Below, piece after piece: positions 18,320-27,317 of a stretch of 64,000 bases of DNA (positions are counted from its first letter, which is position 1; every line of letters starts with the position of its first letter). The position numbers and the translations under genes are program-made. The DNA is from GCA-2748575 sp965222725 (GTDB taxonomy: Bacteria; Pseudomonadota; Gammaproteobacteria; Pseudomonadales; Ketobacteraceae). The stretch is taken from the NCBI GenBank assembly GCA_965222725.1, contig OZ244969.1, positions 124,001 through 188,000 of the forward strand, read 5' to 3'. The notes beneath the pieces are model-generated. The model ran no database searches. It was not told the DNA's origin and saw only the letters and a list, made by a program, of their open reading frames with translations.

Positions 18320-19330
18320 TTAATCCCCGAGAATGCCAGCGACCACATCCGATTCGTAGAAGGGCAGCAGATTGCGGCGCAGATATTCCTGCAGCAGGCC
18401 TTCGCCTTTCAGGTATTCAATCACCTGAGGGGCGAATCGCATGGCATCTTCCACCAGCATTTCCTCTTTAATAAACAGATCGTCCAGCAGTTCTGCCAGG
18501 CTGGTGTCTTTGTACTTGTCATAAAAGAAATCGATAATGGCGCAAATACAGGCCTTGTAAAAATCCGTGGTGCGCAGGTGTTTCCAGTATTCAAAACCTG
18601 CCACGTAGATTTCTTCAATGTCATTAGTGGTAACGTACTTCCGGAAACCACTGATTTTCATTGCTTTGAAATCAGCCCAGGAATCCATGCCCAGCTCAAT
18701 GATTTTTTCATTGGTGAGGTTTTTATTGAGGAAACGTTCGCTTTCCCGCAGGGTAACGCTGATATTGGACGCCACGTATTTCTTCAGGGCCGCTTCAAGA
18801 TTCGGGGATGCCTTGTCCATCATGCTCTTGCCGAACTTCATCATGGACTGGGCGCCGGGGATTTTCTTCGCCAGCGGGTTGGTGGTGATGTAATCCTGAA
18901 TACCATGATAGAGCAGGTCCGACATCAGTGAGGCGTAAAAAGGATTGGATACCACCTCGGAAATCAGCTTCTTGCGGGCCTCTTCCATTTCCGCCAGCTT
19001 GACCAGAAACTCCTTGTATTCTTTCTGTGTCATCAGGTCACCGGGGGTATGATCATCAAAAAGTTTATGATGATAAATTTCCCGGGCGATATCCCCCACC
19101 AGCTCAGGTACGCCTGGCCCCATTTCCATTTCGGAGGCGTATTTGATAGCAACCTGTTTAATGTTTTCGCTGGTGATCACATCACCCAGCTTGATTTTTT
19201 TGGCATCTTCCAGCGCCTGACGGATATTTTCTTCCACGCGCGGCTGGAGTTTGTCGCCACTGATCTGATCTGCAATAAATGCCACCTGGGCATCCAGCAG
19301 CAATTCTGCCTTTTCGGATAATCCGGCCAT
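18320..19330 (-). CDS. Conserved helical cytoplasmic protein of unknown function
   Basis: 336 aa from the ATG at 19330, preceded by GGGGGA at 5 nt. The frame extends to 19375 without a ribosome site. It is almost wholly alpha-helical, rich in Lys, Glu and Asp, with no signal peptide or membrane span. No motif of a known enzyme was seen. It is the last gene of the rib-nusB-thiL-pgpA cluster, 41 bp after pgpA, and is closed by the hairpin at 18270-18307. Its position suggests a lipid or envelope connection, but this is only guilt by neighbourhood. Confidence 0.7.
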   Translation of the reverse strand: MAGLSEKAELLLDAQVAFIADQISGDKLQPRVEENIRQALEDAKKIKLGDVITSENIKQVAIKYASEMEMGPGVPELVGDIAREIYHHKLFDDHTPGDLMTQKEYKEFLVKLAEMEEARKKLISEVVSNPFYASLMSDLLYHGIQDYITTNPLAKKIPGAQSMMKFGKSMMDKASPNLEAALKKYVASNISVTLRESERFLNKNLTNEKIIELGMDSWADFKAMKISGFRKYVTTNDIEEIYVAGFEYWKHLRTTDFYKACICAIIDFFYDKYKDTSLAELLDDLFIKEEMLVEDAMRFAPQVIEYLKGEGLLQEYLRRNLLPFYESDVVAGILGD

Positions 19331-19371
19331 ACGTTCCCCCTTTCGTTTTAATAAAACACTCGATTTAACAC

Positions 19372-19851
19372 TCAAGCAAACAAATAAATACAGAGCTGTA
19401 ACAGCACCAAAGCAAATACGCCGGCAATGATGTCGTCCAGCATAATACCCAGCCCGCCATGAACGTGCTGATCAAAATATTTAATGGGCCAGGGCTTCCA
19501 GATATCAAACAGGCGAAACAGCGCAAATCCCAGCAACAGCCAGTACCAGGTAAAGGGCACGGCAATCATGGTAATCCAGAAACCGACAAACTCATCCCAT
19601 ACGATACCGCCATGGTCATGCACGCCCCAGTCTCTGGATGTTTTACCACACAGATACACCCCGACAATGGCTGCAACGACCACCACCATCAGATATAAAG
19701 GCAACGACAGCTGCACCAGGCCCACATAGAGCACCGCGGCCATCACCGTGCCCCAGGTGCCCGGGGCCTTTGGTGCGGCGCCACTGCCAAGGCCTATGGC
19801 CAGGAAATGCACGGGGTCTTTAAACGCAGAAGCGGGAACTGAATTGCTCAT
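19372..19851 (-). CDS. pgpA: Phosphatidylglycerophosphatase A
   Basis: Dephosphorylates phosphatidylglycerophosphate to phosphatidylglycerol at the inner membrane. 159 aa with the family's conserved pieces: GLGSGAAPKAPGTWGT near the N-terminus, GIVWDEFVGFWITM in the middle and FDIWKPWPIKYFD with MLDDIIAG near the end. About four hydrophobic segments are present. Its ATG overlaps the thiL stop codon (TGATG), so the two are translationally coupled. Confidence 0.93.
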   Translation of the reverse strand: MSNSVPASAFKDPVHFLAIGLGSGAAPKAPGTWGTVMAAVLYVGLVQLSLPLYLMVVVVAAIVGVYLCGKTSRDWGVHDHGGIVWDEFVGFWITMIAVPFTWYWLLLGFALFRLFDIWKPWPIKYFDQHVHGGLGIMLDDIIAGVFALVLLQLCIYLFA

Positions 19852-20813
19852 CAGAAATGACTGTATCCTTTTGCGATAATCAGGTGGCCTCTGTCATCGG
19901 TCAGCTTGCCGGAATCCGTAATACACCCTATGCGGTAGACATCACCACCCACACTGGCGGCAGCGGCCGCCACTGCCGCATGGGCCGTGACCGGCGCGGT
20001 AAACAGCAACTGATATTCGTCACCAAAATTCAGCGCTTCCAGCAAGCCATCGCGATCGCCAGCCTGCAAATGCCGCAAGGGTTCTGCCACCGGCAAGGCG
20101 GCAATATCCAGTTCCGCGCCCTTCTGGCTGGCCTTGAGTATATGGGTGAGGTCGGCGGTCAGGCCATCGGAAATATCAATACAGGCATGCACGTAATCAC
20201 GGATTACCTGGGCAAGCTGCACTTGGGGCTGTGGCCGCAGCAGGTGATCCAGCGCATAAAGCTGATGTTTTCCGCAGAGTTTTTGCCGTTTCTGCAAGTG
20301 ATCCAGCCCCAGCCCCGGCCAGCCCAGCTCGCCAGTCACGTAAAGCGTGTCTCCCACCTGCGCGGCACTGCGGCGCAGGGCTTTGCCCGCCGGTACCCAG
20401 CCTGCCACCTGCACACTCACCGTCAGCGGCCCTTTGGTGGTATCGCCGCCCACTAGGGGCACCTGATACTCATGGGCAAGAATGGCCATGCCCTGGGTAA
20501 AACCGCGAATCCAGTTTTCATCCTGTTCCGGCAAGGTAATGCACAGGGTGAACCAGGCCGGGTCCGCCCCCATGGCCGCCAGATCGCTGAGGTTAACCGC
20601 CAGGGACTTGTAACCCAGATCCACCGGATGCACATCTTCCAGAAAGTGCACACCAGCCACCAGCGTATCAGCGGTTACCGCCAGTTCATGACCGGGCCGG
20701 CTCGACAGCAACGCGCAATCATCACCAATGCCCAGAACCACATTGGGGGATGTGCGTCCGGCAACATCCCCCAATGATTTAAAGTAGGTATCAATTAATG
20801 CAAACTCATCCAT
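19851..20813 (-). CDS. thiL: Thiamine-monophosphate kinase
   Basis: Phosphorylates thiamine phosphate to thiamine diphosphate, the last step of cofactor synthesis. 320 aa with PurM-like motifs: GIGDDCALL, TADTLVAGVHF, VNLSDLAAMGA and GGDTTKGPL, which bind ATP/Mg and substrate, and CIDISDGL in the C-terminal half. The gene is 14 bp after nusB and overlaps pgpA by one base. The cofactor it makes is used by the NifJ enzyme encoded at 41 kb, among others. Confidence 0.95.
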   Translation of the reverse strand: MDEFALIDTYFKSLGDVAGRTSPNVVLGIGDDCALLSSRPGHELAVTADTLVAGVHFLEDVHPVDLGYKSLAVNLSDLAAMGADPAWFTLCITLPEQDENWIRGFTQGMAILAHEYQVPLVGGDTTKGPLTVSVQVAGWVPAGKALRRSAAQVGDTLYVTGELGWPGLGLDHLQKRQKLCGKHQLYALDHLLRPQPQVQLAQVIRDYVHACIDISDGLTADLTHILKASQKGAELDIAALPVAEPLRHLQAGDRDGLLEALNFGDEYQLLFTAPVTAHAAVAAAAASVGGDVYRIGCITDSGKLTDDRGHLIIAKGYSHF

Positions 20814-20827
20814 AACAGCACAGGTTG

Positions 20828-21322
20828 TTAGTCACTGGATTTGTTCTGATTCCTGTGGGCAGCCATTTCGGTCATGCGTAACTTCTGCGCTGCCTTGTCC
20901 AGAATCCCGTTCACGTATTTGTGGCTGTCGGTGGCGCCGAAAATCTTGGCCAGTTCCACGCCTTCGTTTATAGCGACACGATACGGCACGTCGATCCGTT
21001 TTGCCAGTTCATACACACCGATCCGCAGAATCGCCAGCTCCACCTGATCCAGATCGGTTTTGTCGCGGTCCAGGTAAGGCTCAAAATAACTGTCCAGTTC
21101 GTTCACATTGCCGGGAATTTCATGAAGCAGTTCATGAAAATAGCCGGTGTCTGTTTTGCGCATGTCATTGTCCACACGAAACTGGGTTTCAATGTCGTTG
21201 AGGTTATGCTGCGTCATTTGCCACTGGTACAGCGCCTGGGTCGCGAACTTACGCGCCTTGCGGCGGGCTGCGGGTTTGGGCTTTGCCGACGGGTTGGACG
21301 GCGGTTGCGAATCCGTATTCAC
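20828..21322 (-). CDS. nusB: Transcription antitermination factor NusB
   Basis: 164 aa. Binds boxA RNA with ribosomal protein S10 in rRNA antitermination. The N-terminal part is a basic, Pro-rich extension (about 1-25), followed by the usual helical core: ARKFATQALYQWQMTQ and AILRIGVYELAKRIDVPYRV. The C-terminal motif is DSHKYVNGILDKAAQKLR. It lies between ribH (78 bp upstream) and thiL (14 bp), the standard gammaproteobacterial order. Confidence 0.95.
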   Translation of the reverse strand: MNTDSQPPSNPSAKPKPAARRKARKFATQALYQWQMTQHNLNDIETQFRVDNDMRKTDTGYFHELLHEIPGNVNELDSYFEPYLDRDKTDLDQVELAILRIGVYELAKRIDVPYRVAINEGVELAKIFGATDSHKYVNGILDKAAQKLRMTEMAAHRNQNKSSD

Positions 21323-21400
21323 AGGTTTTACCTTTTAAAGAACGTATCAGTAATGCTTGATCTGATGAACCGGCTATTTACTAATAGCCGAATGTTAACC

Positions 21401-21877
21401 TTAACCTTCCAGGTTGCGGAACAGGCTGACCATTTCCAGCACGGTCAGTGCGGCTTCTGCACCCTTGTTACCGGCTTTGGTGCCGGAGCGCTCAATGGCC
21501 TGCTCAATGGTGTCAGTCGTCAGTACACCAAAAGCCACCGGAATATCGGCATCCAGGCTGACACTGGCCACGCCCTTGGCGCATTCACCCGCCACAAAAT
21601 CAAAGTGTGGTGTACCACCACGAATCACTGCACCCAGCGCAATAATGGCGTCGGGTTTGCGGCTGGCTGCCACGCGCTTCACCGCCAGGGGCATTTCGTA
21701 GGCACCGGGGATGCGGATCACTTCAATATCTTTTTCCGCTACGCCGTGGCGCACCAGCGTATCGATGGCGCCCTGCAACAGGCTTTCCACTACAAAGCTG
21801 TTAAAGCGCCCTACCACAATCGCATAACGGGCTTTACTGGCGCGAAAATCGCCTTCGATAACTTTTACATTACTCAT
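21401..21877 (-). CDS. ribH: 6,7-dimethyl-8-ribityllumazine synthase
   Basis: Condenses 5-amino-6-ribitylaminouracil with 3,4-dihydroxy-2-butanone 4-phosphate. 158 aa, with substrate motifs GRFNSFVVE near the start, IPGAYEMPLA in the middle and GTPHFDFVAGEC, whose His is catalytic. It is the usual icosahedral-capsid or pentamer subunit length. It follows ribB by 57 bp. Confidence 0.95.
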   Translation of the reverse strand: MSNVKVIEGDFRASKARYAIVVGRFNSFVVESLLQGAIDTLVRHGVAEKDIEVIRIPGAYEMPLAVKRVAASRKPDAIIALGAVIRGGTPHFDFVAGECAKGVASVSLDADIPVAFGVLTTDTIEQAIERSGTKAGNKGAEAALTVLEMVSLFRNLEG

Positions 21878-21934
21878 GCTGTATTCCTTAAATAATCACT
21901 TAACCAAACCGAATCACTTAACGATACCGATAAT

Positions 21935-23062
21935 TTACTCGGCATTTTCGCTGCCAATATATTCCACAATTTCCAGGCTGAAACCGGAAATTGCATTAAA
22001 GCGCATGGGGCTGCTCAATAACCGCATTTTATGAATACCCAGCTCCTGCAGAATCTGGGAGCCGGTACCGATACTGCGGTACACACTGGTGCCGTCACGC
22101 AGCACCGTGCGATGGGCCTTGGTGACACCATAGTAGCCGTCCAGCAATTCCTCTACCGGGTGAGCGCCAAAGGAATCCCCCAGCAACAACACCACACCGG
22201 GGTCTTCGTGTTCCGCCATAAAGCGCAACACTTTGGGCAGGCTCCAGCCAGAGGCATCTTCTTTTTGCGCCCGCAGCAAATCACGTAACGGATCCGCCAC
22301 ATGCACCCGCACAAAAGGTGCCTCACAGGCCGCCAGCTCACCCTTGATCAAGGCCAGATGGTGCTTGTCTTCAATCAGGTCGCGGAACTGCACCAGGGTG
22401 AATTCACCAAAGTCGGTGGGGAACGGCTGGGTACGCACCCGCTCAATGGTTTTTTCATTCACTGTGCGGTAGTGGATCAGATCGGCAATGGTGCCAATCT
22501 TGAGATGGTGTTCCTGGGCAAACTTTTCCAGATCCGGACGACGGGCCATGGTGCCGTCTTCATTCATGATTTCCACAATCACGGCAGCCGCTTCCAGACC
22601 CGCCAGGCGGGCCAGATCGCAACCGGCTTCCGTGTGCCCGGCACGACGCAGCACACCACCGGCCTGGGCTTTCAAGGGAAAGATATGGCCCGGCTGCACA
22701 ATGTCCTGGGGTTTGGCGTTGGCTGCCACAGCACGTTGCACAGTAGTGGCCCGATCGGCTGCCGAAATCCCGGTGGTGACCCCTTCCGCCGCCTCGATGG
22801 ACATGGTGAAGTTGGTACCATGCTGGGCATTATTGTCATTCACCATTAACGGCAGCTTGAGTTGCTCGCAACGTTCAGCCGTTAATGTAAGACAAATCAG
22901 GCCGCGGGCATGCTTGGCCATAAAGTTAATGTCTTCCGGCCGCACCATGGTGGCAGCCATAATGATATCGCCTTCGTTTTCACGGTCTTCGTCATCCATC
23001 AGGATCACCATTTTGCCGTGGCGGATATCTTCAATAATCTCTTCAATGGAGTCTAATTCCAT
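21935..23062 (-). CDS. ribB: 3,4-dihydroxy-2-butanone-4-phosphate synthase with degenerate GTP cyclohydrolase II domain (RibBX type)
   Basis: 375 aa from the ATG at 23062, preceded by GGGGAAGGTGAT. The N-terminal ~200 residues are an intact DHBP synthase: DDEDRENEGD (acidic loop) and RAGHTEAGCDLARL. The C-terminal ~170 residues align with GTP cyclohydrolase II, but where the zinc-binding Cys cluster should be the sequence is VRVHVADPLRDLLRAQKE, with no Cys. The TNNP nucleotide motif reads LSSPM. The second domain is therefore unlikely to cleave GTP, so a separate RibA should exist elsewhere. It follows the riboflavin synthase gene by 55 bp. Confidence 0.9.
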   Translation of the reverse strand: MELDSIEEIIEDIRHGKMVILMDDEDRENEGDIIMAATMVRPEDINFMAKHARGLICLTLTAERCEQLKLPLMVNDNNAQHGTNFTMSIEAAEGVTTGISAADRATTVQRAVAANAKPQDIVQPGHIFPLKAQAGGVLRRAGHTEAGCDLARLAGLEAAAVIVEIMNEDGTMARRPDLEKFAQEHHLKIGTIADLIHYRTVNEKTIERVRTQPFPTDFGEFTLVQFRDLIEDKHHLALIKGELAACEAPFVRVHVADPLRDLLRAQKEDASGWSLPKVLRFMAEHEDPGVVLLLGDSFGAHPVEELLDGYYGVTKAHRTVLRDGTSVYRSIGTGSQILQELGIHKMRLLSSPMRFNAISGFSLEIVEYIGSENAE

Positions 23063-23117
23063 ATCACCTTCCCCGCGTTTACTTCGAGCCTTTTTAGGGC
23101 GCACTTTTAGCGCACAA

Positions 23118-23783
23118 TTAACGTTTCAGAAATCCATGATCCGCCAGAAAGGCTTCATCAATAACCGATTTCTGCGGTTGCGCGCCAGGCGCATCCCCTG
23201 TCAGTAACCGCTCCAGATAACGGGCGATTACATCCACTTCAATATTCACTTCCGTACCCACACGCCAGTGTGGAATCGTGGTTTCCAGCGACGTGTGGGG
23301 CACAATGTTCAGATGAAAACAGTGTGCCTCAATGGCATTCACTGTCAGGCTGACACCATCCACACAGATGGAGCCTTTTTCCGCAATATACTTTTCCAGT
23401 CCTGCCGGCATGCTGACCTGAATATGAATGGAGCGGGCATCATCGCTGCGCGACAAGATCTCCGCAATGCCATCCACATGGCCACTCACCAGATGGCCAC
23501 CCAGACGCGATGTGGGCATGAGCGCCTTTTCCAGGTTTACCGGGCTGCCCACTTTCAGTTGTTTGAAAGAGGTACGGCGAATGGTTTCTGCCGACACATC
23601 CGCCACAAAACCATCGCCAGGCAGTTGGGTTGCCGTCAGGCACACACCGTTGGTGGCGATACTGTCGCCCAGCTTCACGTCACCCAGATCCAGCCCGCCG
23701 GTTTTGACACGCACTTCATAATCGCCACCTTTATTATCCAGGCGAACGATTTCTCCCACTGATTCAATAATGCCCGTAAACAC
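23118..23783 (-). CDS. ribE: Riboflavin synthase, alpha subunit
   Basis: Dismutates two lumazines to riboflavin. 221 aa made of two homologous beta-barrel halves. The N-terminus MFTGIIESVG is diagnostic, SGHVDGIA is in the first half's active-site region, and ICVDGVSLTVN is the second-half repeat. It starts two bases after the ribD stop codon (gap 2 bp), so it is coupled to it. Confidence 0.95.
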   Translation of the reverse strand: MFTGIIESVGEIVRLDNKGGDYEVRVKTGGLDLGDVKLGDSIATNGVCLTATQLPGDGFVADVSAETIRRTSFKQLKVGSPVNLEKALMPTSRLGGHLVSGHVDGIAEILSRSDDARSIHIQVSMPAGLEKYIAEKGSICVDGVSLTVNAIEAHCFHLNIVPHTSLETTIPHWRVGTEVNIEVDVIARYLERLLTGDAPGAQPQKSVIDEAFLADHGFLKR

Positions 23784-23785
23784 GG

Positions 23786-24961
23786 CTAGGCAAGCTCCGT
23801 TTTAAATTGATAGCGCATGCGGATATCCGCGCCAATCTGGCGTACATCTTTCAAGTCTAGCAAGCGTTTTTCGGCCATCGTGTGAAAATGCAGGTCCAGC
23901 ACCGGCCGCGCAACGCTGCCCAGCAACGCCGGCGCCATATACACCCACCACTCGTCCACCAGGTTCAGGTTCACAAAGGCGCCTGCAGTAACAGCGCCGG
24001 ATTCTACCAGCACTTCGTTGATATCTTCTTGACCCAAATGACGTAGAAGCGCCTCCAGATCCACATAACCTTCTTTGTTGGGGAAACAGAGCACTTTGGC
24101 GCCGGCCTCTTCCAGGGCGGCTTTCTGATCCGGGATTTCCTCGGCACAGATCACCCAGGTTTCCCCCGGCAGGGACAGCATCTTCGAGGTAGGCAGCATG
24201 CGCAGACGGGAATCCAGCACCACCCGCACCGGCTGAGCCGGTTCGATGCCGGCAGGCCACTGGTGCAACAGGGCTTCGCTGGCAGGCCAGGAATCCGGGC
24301 GCACGGTATAAGCGGGATCGTCCAGCATCACCGTATCCACCCCCATAATGATGGCTTCCACCCGGGCCCGCAGCCGCTGCACATCCTGACGGGCCTCAGG
24401 CCCTGTAATCCACCGGCTTTCGCCATTGGCCATGGCAGTGCGGCCATCGACACTCATGGCAGATTTCATCCACACCCAGGGCAACCCGGTTTGCATGCGC
24501 TTGATAAAACCGGGGTTGACCGCCGTGGCCTCGGCCTCCAGCAACCCGCAGCTCACGGCAATGCCCGCGTCCAGCAATTTGCGATGGCCGGAACCTGACA
24601 CTTGAGGATTGGGATCTTCGATCGCGCTGACCACTCGGGCCACACCGGCCTTGATCAGGCCGTCTGCGCAGGGAGGGGTTTTGCCAAAATGGCTGCAGGG
24701 TTCAAGGGATACATATGCGGTAGCGCCACGGGCCGCATCGCCCGCCTGCTGCAGGGCATTCACTTCCGCATGGCCCTGCCCCGCAATCTCGTGCCAACCT
24801 TCACCAACAATCTCACCGTCTTTCACCAGCACACACCCCACCCGCGGGTTGGGATGGCAGCTGTACAGACCACGCCACGCCAGGCGGATGGCACGGGCCA
24901 TATAAGTGGCATCCTGCGGCTGCAACGGCTGAAAGCTGGAGGTTGTTAAAGATCCGGTCAT
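23786..24961 (-). CDS. ribD: Bifunctional riboflavin deaminase/reductase
   Basis: 391 aa from the ATG at 24961. An in-frame GTG lies two codons earlier. The N-terminal domain is a cytidine-deaminase fold with zinc motif HAEVNAL and PCSHFGKTPPC. The C-terminal domain (about 165-390) is the NADPH-dependent reductase, with WVWMKSAMSVDGRTA. It converts the GTP-derived pyrimidine to 5-amino-6-ribitylamino-uracil phosphate. It is the first rib gene of the cluster, 84 bp after nrdR, with no FMN riboswitch in front. Confidence 0.95.
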   Translation of the reverse strand: MTGSLTTSSFQPLQPQDATYMARAIRLAWRGLYSCHPNPRVGCVLVKDGEIVGEGWHEIAGQGHAEVNALQQAGDAARGATAYVSLEPCSHFGKTPPCADGLIKAGVARVVSAIEDPNPQVSGSGHRKLLDAGIAVSCGLLEAEATAVNPGFIKRMQTGLPWVWMKSAMSVDGRTAMANGESRWITGPEARQDVQRLRARVEAIIMGVDTVMLDDPAYTVRPDSWPASEALLHQWPAGIEPAQPVRVVLDSRLRMLPTSKMLSLPGETWVICAEEIPDQKAALEEAGAKVLCFPNKEGYVDLEALLRHLGQEDINEVLVESGAVTAGAFVNLNLVDEWWVYMAPALLGSVARPVLDLHFHTMAEKRLLDLKDVRQIGADIRMRYQFKTELA

Positions 24962-25045
24962 AAGCACTCGCTCGACGTTAAGGAGCGGGATTGTAACACA
25001 GTTGGAATGGGTTGCTCAGGGGCGAAAAAAGACGGTGCCCGGCTG

Positions 25046-25504
25046 CTAGTCTTTCTTTTTCTGCAGATGGTCTATCGCATCGCGGAATTCGCTGACATCC
25101 TGAAAACTGCGATAAACCGACGCAAAGCGCACAAAAGCCACCTGATCCACATCCCTCAGGGCCTCCATCACCTTCTCCCCGATCAGCTGGGAATCCACCT
25201 CCCGCTCACCGGACGCCCGCAGCTGAAAACAGATACGCTCGATCATACCTTCAATCTGCTCCATACTCACCGGCCGCTTCTCCAGCGCCCGCTGGATACC
25301 GCTGCGCAACTTGTTCTCGTCAAAGGGATCGCGGGTACCGTCCTGCTTAACCACTTTAGGCATTACCAGCTCTGCGGTTTCATAGGTGGTGAATCGCTCA
25401 TCGCAGGTCAGACACTGACGCCGCCGGCGAATCTGATTACCTTCCGCCACCAAACGGGAATCTATGACCTTGGTTTCAGTGGCACCGCAAAAGGGGCAAT
25501 GCAT
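25046..25504 (-). CDS. nrdR: Ribonucleotide reductase regulator NrdR
   Basis: 152 aa. The N-terminal zinc ribbon has C3, C6, C31 and C34 (MHCPFCG and CLTCDERF). An ATP-cone domain follows (about 49-139, starting VVKQDGTRDPFDENKL). It represses nrd operons according to the dATP/ATP level. The neighbours glyA upstream and ribD downstream are its standard context. Confidence 0.96.
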   Translation of the reverse strand: MHCPFCGATETKVIDSRLVAEGNQIRRRRQCLTCDERFTTYETAELVMPKVVKQDGTRDPFDENKLRSGIQRALEKRPVSMEQIEGMIERICFQLRASGEREVDSQLIGEKVMEALRDVDQVAFVRFASVYRSFQDVSEFRDAIDHLQKKKD

Positions 25505-25600
25505 GGATGTTGTCTCCGTTTTGAGAGAGGCACTTTAAGTTTGGGCGGTATTTTGTTGAAAATCACGGGAAAACGGAAGGGCAAACCGGAATACAGGCAC

Positions 25601-25629
25601 AAAAAAAGGGCAGGTTTACCGCCTGCCCT
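25601..25629 (-). terminator. Rho-independent terminator of glyA
   Basis: An 8-bp stem (25607-25614 with 25622-25629) is followed on the minus strand by seven T (25601-25607). It lies 24 bp after the glyA stop codon and separates glyA from nrdR. Confidence 0.9.
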
Positions 25630-25652
25630 TCCTGTTTTAGCGCAAATCCCGC

Positions 25653-26909
25653 TTATTTGCCGTACACGGGATGGTTGTTACAAAGAATACGCACTTTGCC
25701 CTTGATCTCCTGAATCAGAGCCTCGTTTTCCAGATCTTCCAGAATATCGCACATCCAGCCCGCCAGAACCCGTACTTCCTCGATACCAAAACCACGACGG
25801 GTTACCGCCGGCGTACCGATCCGCAGACCACTGGTTACAAAGGGTGAACGGGGATCGTTAGGCACCGCATTCTTGTTCACTGTAATATTGGCACGGCCCA
25901 GTGCCGCATCCGCATCCTTACCGGTAATATCCTGCTTGATAAGACTCAGCAGGAACAGGTGGTTATCAGTCCCGTTGGACACCACCTCAAAGCCACGCTC
26001 GATAAACACGCTGGCCATTTCCTGGGCATTGGCAATCACCTGCTTCTGATAATCCTTGAAGCCCGGCTCCAGCGCCTCTTTAAAACAGATCGCTTTCGCT
26101 GCGATCACATGCATTAACGGACCACCCTGACCACCGGGGAACACCGCCGAATTGAACTTCTTCTCCAGATCCGGATTCGCTTTCGCCAGAATCAGACCGC
26201 CACGGGGACCACCCAGGGTTTTGTGAGTCGTTGTGGTTACCACATCCGCAACAGGCACCGGGTTAGGATACAAGCCAGCCGCTACCAGACCGGCAACGTG
26301 CGCCATATCCACCATCAGATACGCACCCACCTCATCCGCGATCTCACGGAACTTTTGCCAGTCCACCACACGGGAATAGGCAGAAAAACCCGCCAGAATC
26401 ATCTTCGGCTTATGCTCACGAGCCAGCTCAGCCACCTGATCGTAATCGATCTCACCGGTGTCATTATTCAAACCGTACTGAACAGCCTTATACATTTTGC
26501 CGGAAAAGTTTACCTTGGCCCCGTGCGTCAGGTGGCCACCATCCGCCAGACTCATACCCAGCACCGTATCACCCGGCTCCAGCAGCGCCATATACACCGC
26601 CGCGTTCGCCTGTGAACCGGAATGCGGCTGCACATTGGCATAATCCGCACCGAACAGCTCCTTGGCACGCTCAATCGCCAGCTTCTCGGCAATATCCACA
26701 TACTCACAACCACCGTAATAGCGCTTGTCGGGATAACCTTCCGCATACTTGTTGGTGAGCACAGATCCCTGCGCCTCCATCACCAGAGGACTGGTATAGT
26801 TTTCTGAAGCAATCAGCTCGATATGCTCCTCCTGGCGGGTCCGCTCTTGCTCAATGGCCTCAGCGATTTCAGGGTCAAAGTCAGCAATGGTAAGGTCAGG
26901 TGAAAACAT
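25653..26909 (-). CDS. glyA: Serine hydroxymethyltransferase
   Basis: Interconverts serine and glycine with tetrahydrofolate and supplies one-carbon units. 418 aa, with the PLP lysine in TTTHKTLGGPRGG, the substrate motif HSGSQANAAVY near residue 96 and an N-terminus (DPEIAEAIEQERTRQ) of the usual form. The start is preceded by GAGGAAC at 7 nt. Its upstream region contains the structured repeat (copy A), beginning 55 bp from the start codon. Confidence 0.97.
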   Translation of the reverse strand: MFSPDLTIADFDPEIAEAIEQERTRQEEHIELIASENYTSPLVMEAQGSVLTNKYAEGYPDKRYYGGCEYVDIAEKLAIERAKELFGADYANVQPHSGSQANAAVYMALLEPGDTVLGMSLADGGHLTHGAKVNFSGKMYKAVQYGLNNDTGEIDYDQVAELAREHKPKMILAGFSAYSRVVDWQKFREIADEVGAYLMVDMAHVAGLVAAGLYPNPVPVADVVTTTTHKTLGGPRGGLILAKANPDLEKKFNSAVFPGGQGGPLMHVIAAKAICFKEALEPGFKDYQKQVIANAQEMASVFIERGFEVVSNGTDNHLFLLSLIKQDITGKDADAALGRANITVNKNAVPNDPRSPFVTSGLRIGTPAVTRRGFGIEEVRVLAGWMCDILEDLENEALIQEIKGKVRILCNNHPVYGK

Positions 26910-27317
26910 TCAAAAGTTCCTCATGGGATGGTTCCGGATTCTATAACTGTGGTAATGACTCGAAGACGGGGGTGGGTAGATCTTTCCCAAGGATTTTGCG
27001 CAGCCGAGCATCGCAGGCAAATCTGGGTAAAGTGAGCGTTGTCTGAGCCCAAAGGGCGAGTTTAGCGAACGCCAGATTTGCCGAGAAGCACAGGGCACCC
27101 GAAGGGCAAGCAAGCATCCTTGGGAAAGATCTACCCATCCCCGTCTGGCAACACAAGCCACCAGCCTTCATGAGCGCGCAATTGTACATGAACATTCCGC
27201 AATCGGCACATGAAATGCCCTCACCCCCATTTCAATTTCTTTCACATTGCAACAAATCCCCAATTTCGGTAGCTTACCCCCCATTCTAAACCCTTGTGAC
27301 ACGGGACTTTTCAAGCA
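26910..27317. other. Divergent intergenic region glyA / ettA with structured repeat copy A
   Basis: 408 bp. 26964-27146 is a structured repeat element. The remaining 171 bp on the ettA side is strongly C-rich on the plus strand (about 40 C to 13 G between 27181 and 27300, hand count). Open frames seen in the element (26910-27161 and 26941-27195, minus) are by-products of the repeat and have no plausible product. Confidence 0.7.
26964..27146 (-). repeat. Structured palindromic repeat, copy A
   Basis: 183 bp. The 121-bp core (26995-27115) matches copy B at 40661-40781 in reverse orientation with about a dozen differences and no gaps. Outer arms 26964-26994 and 27116-27146 are inverted repeats of 31 nt with one G-T mismatch that can still pair as G-U in RNA. 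Inside the core, 27016-27026 and 27072-27082 form an 11-bp perfect stem (GGCAAATCTGG with CCAGATTTGCC). Except for the innermost bases next to the core (GGAT/ATCC), the arm sequence is unrelated to that of copy B. Confidence 0.9.

Noticed and set aside
24962..25045. FMN riboswitch in front of ribD or ribB
   Set aside because: The spaces before ribD, ribE, ribB and ribH (2-84 bp) are too short and lack the conserved RFN elements.
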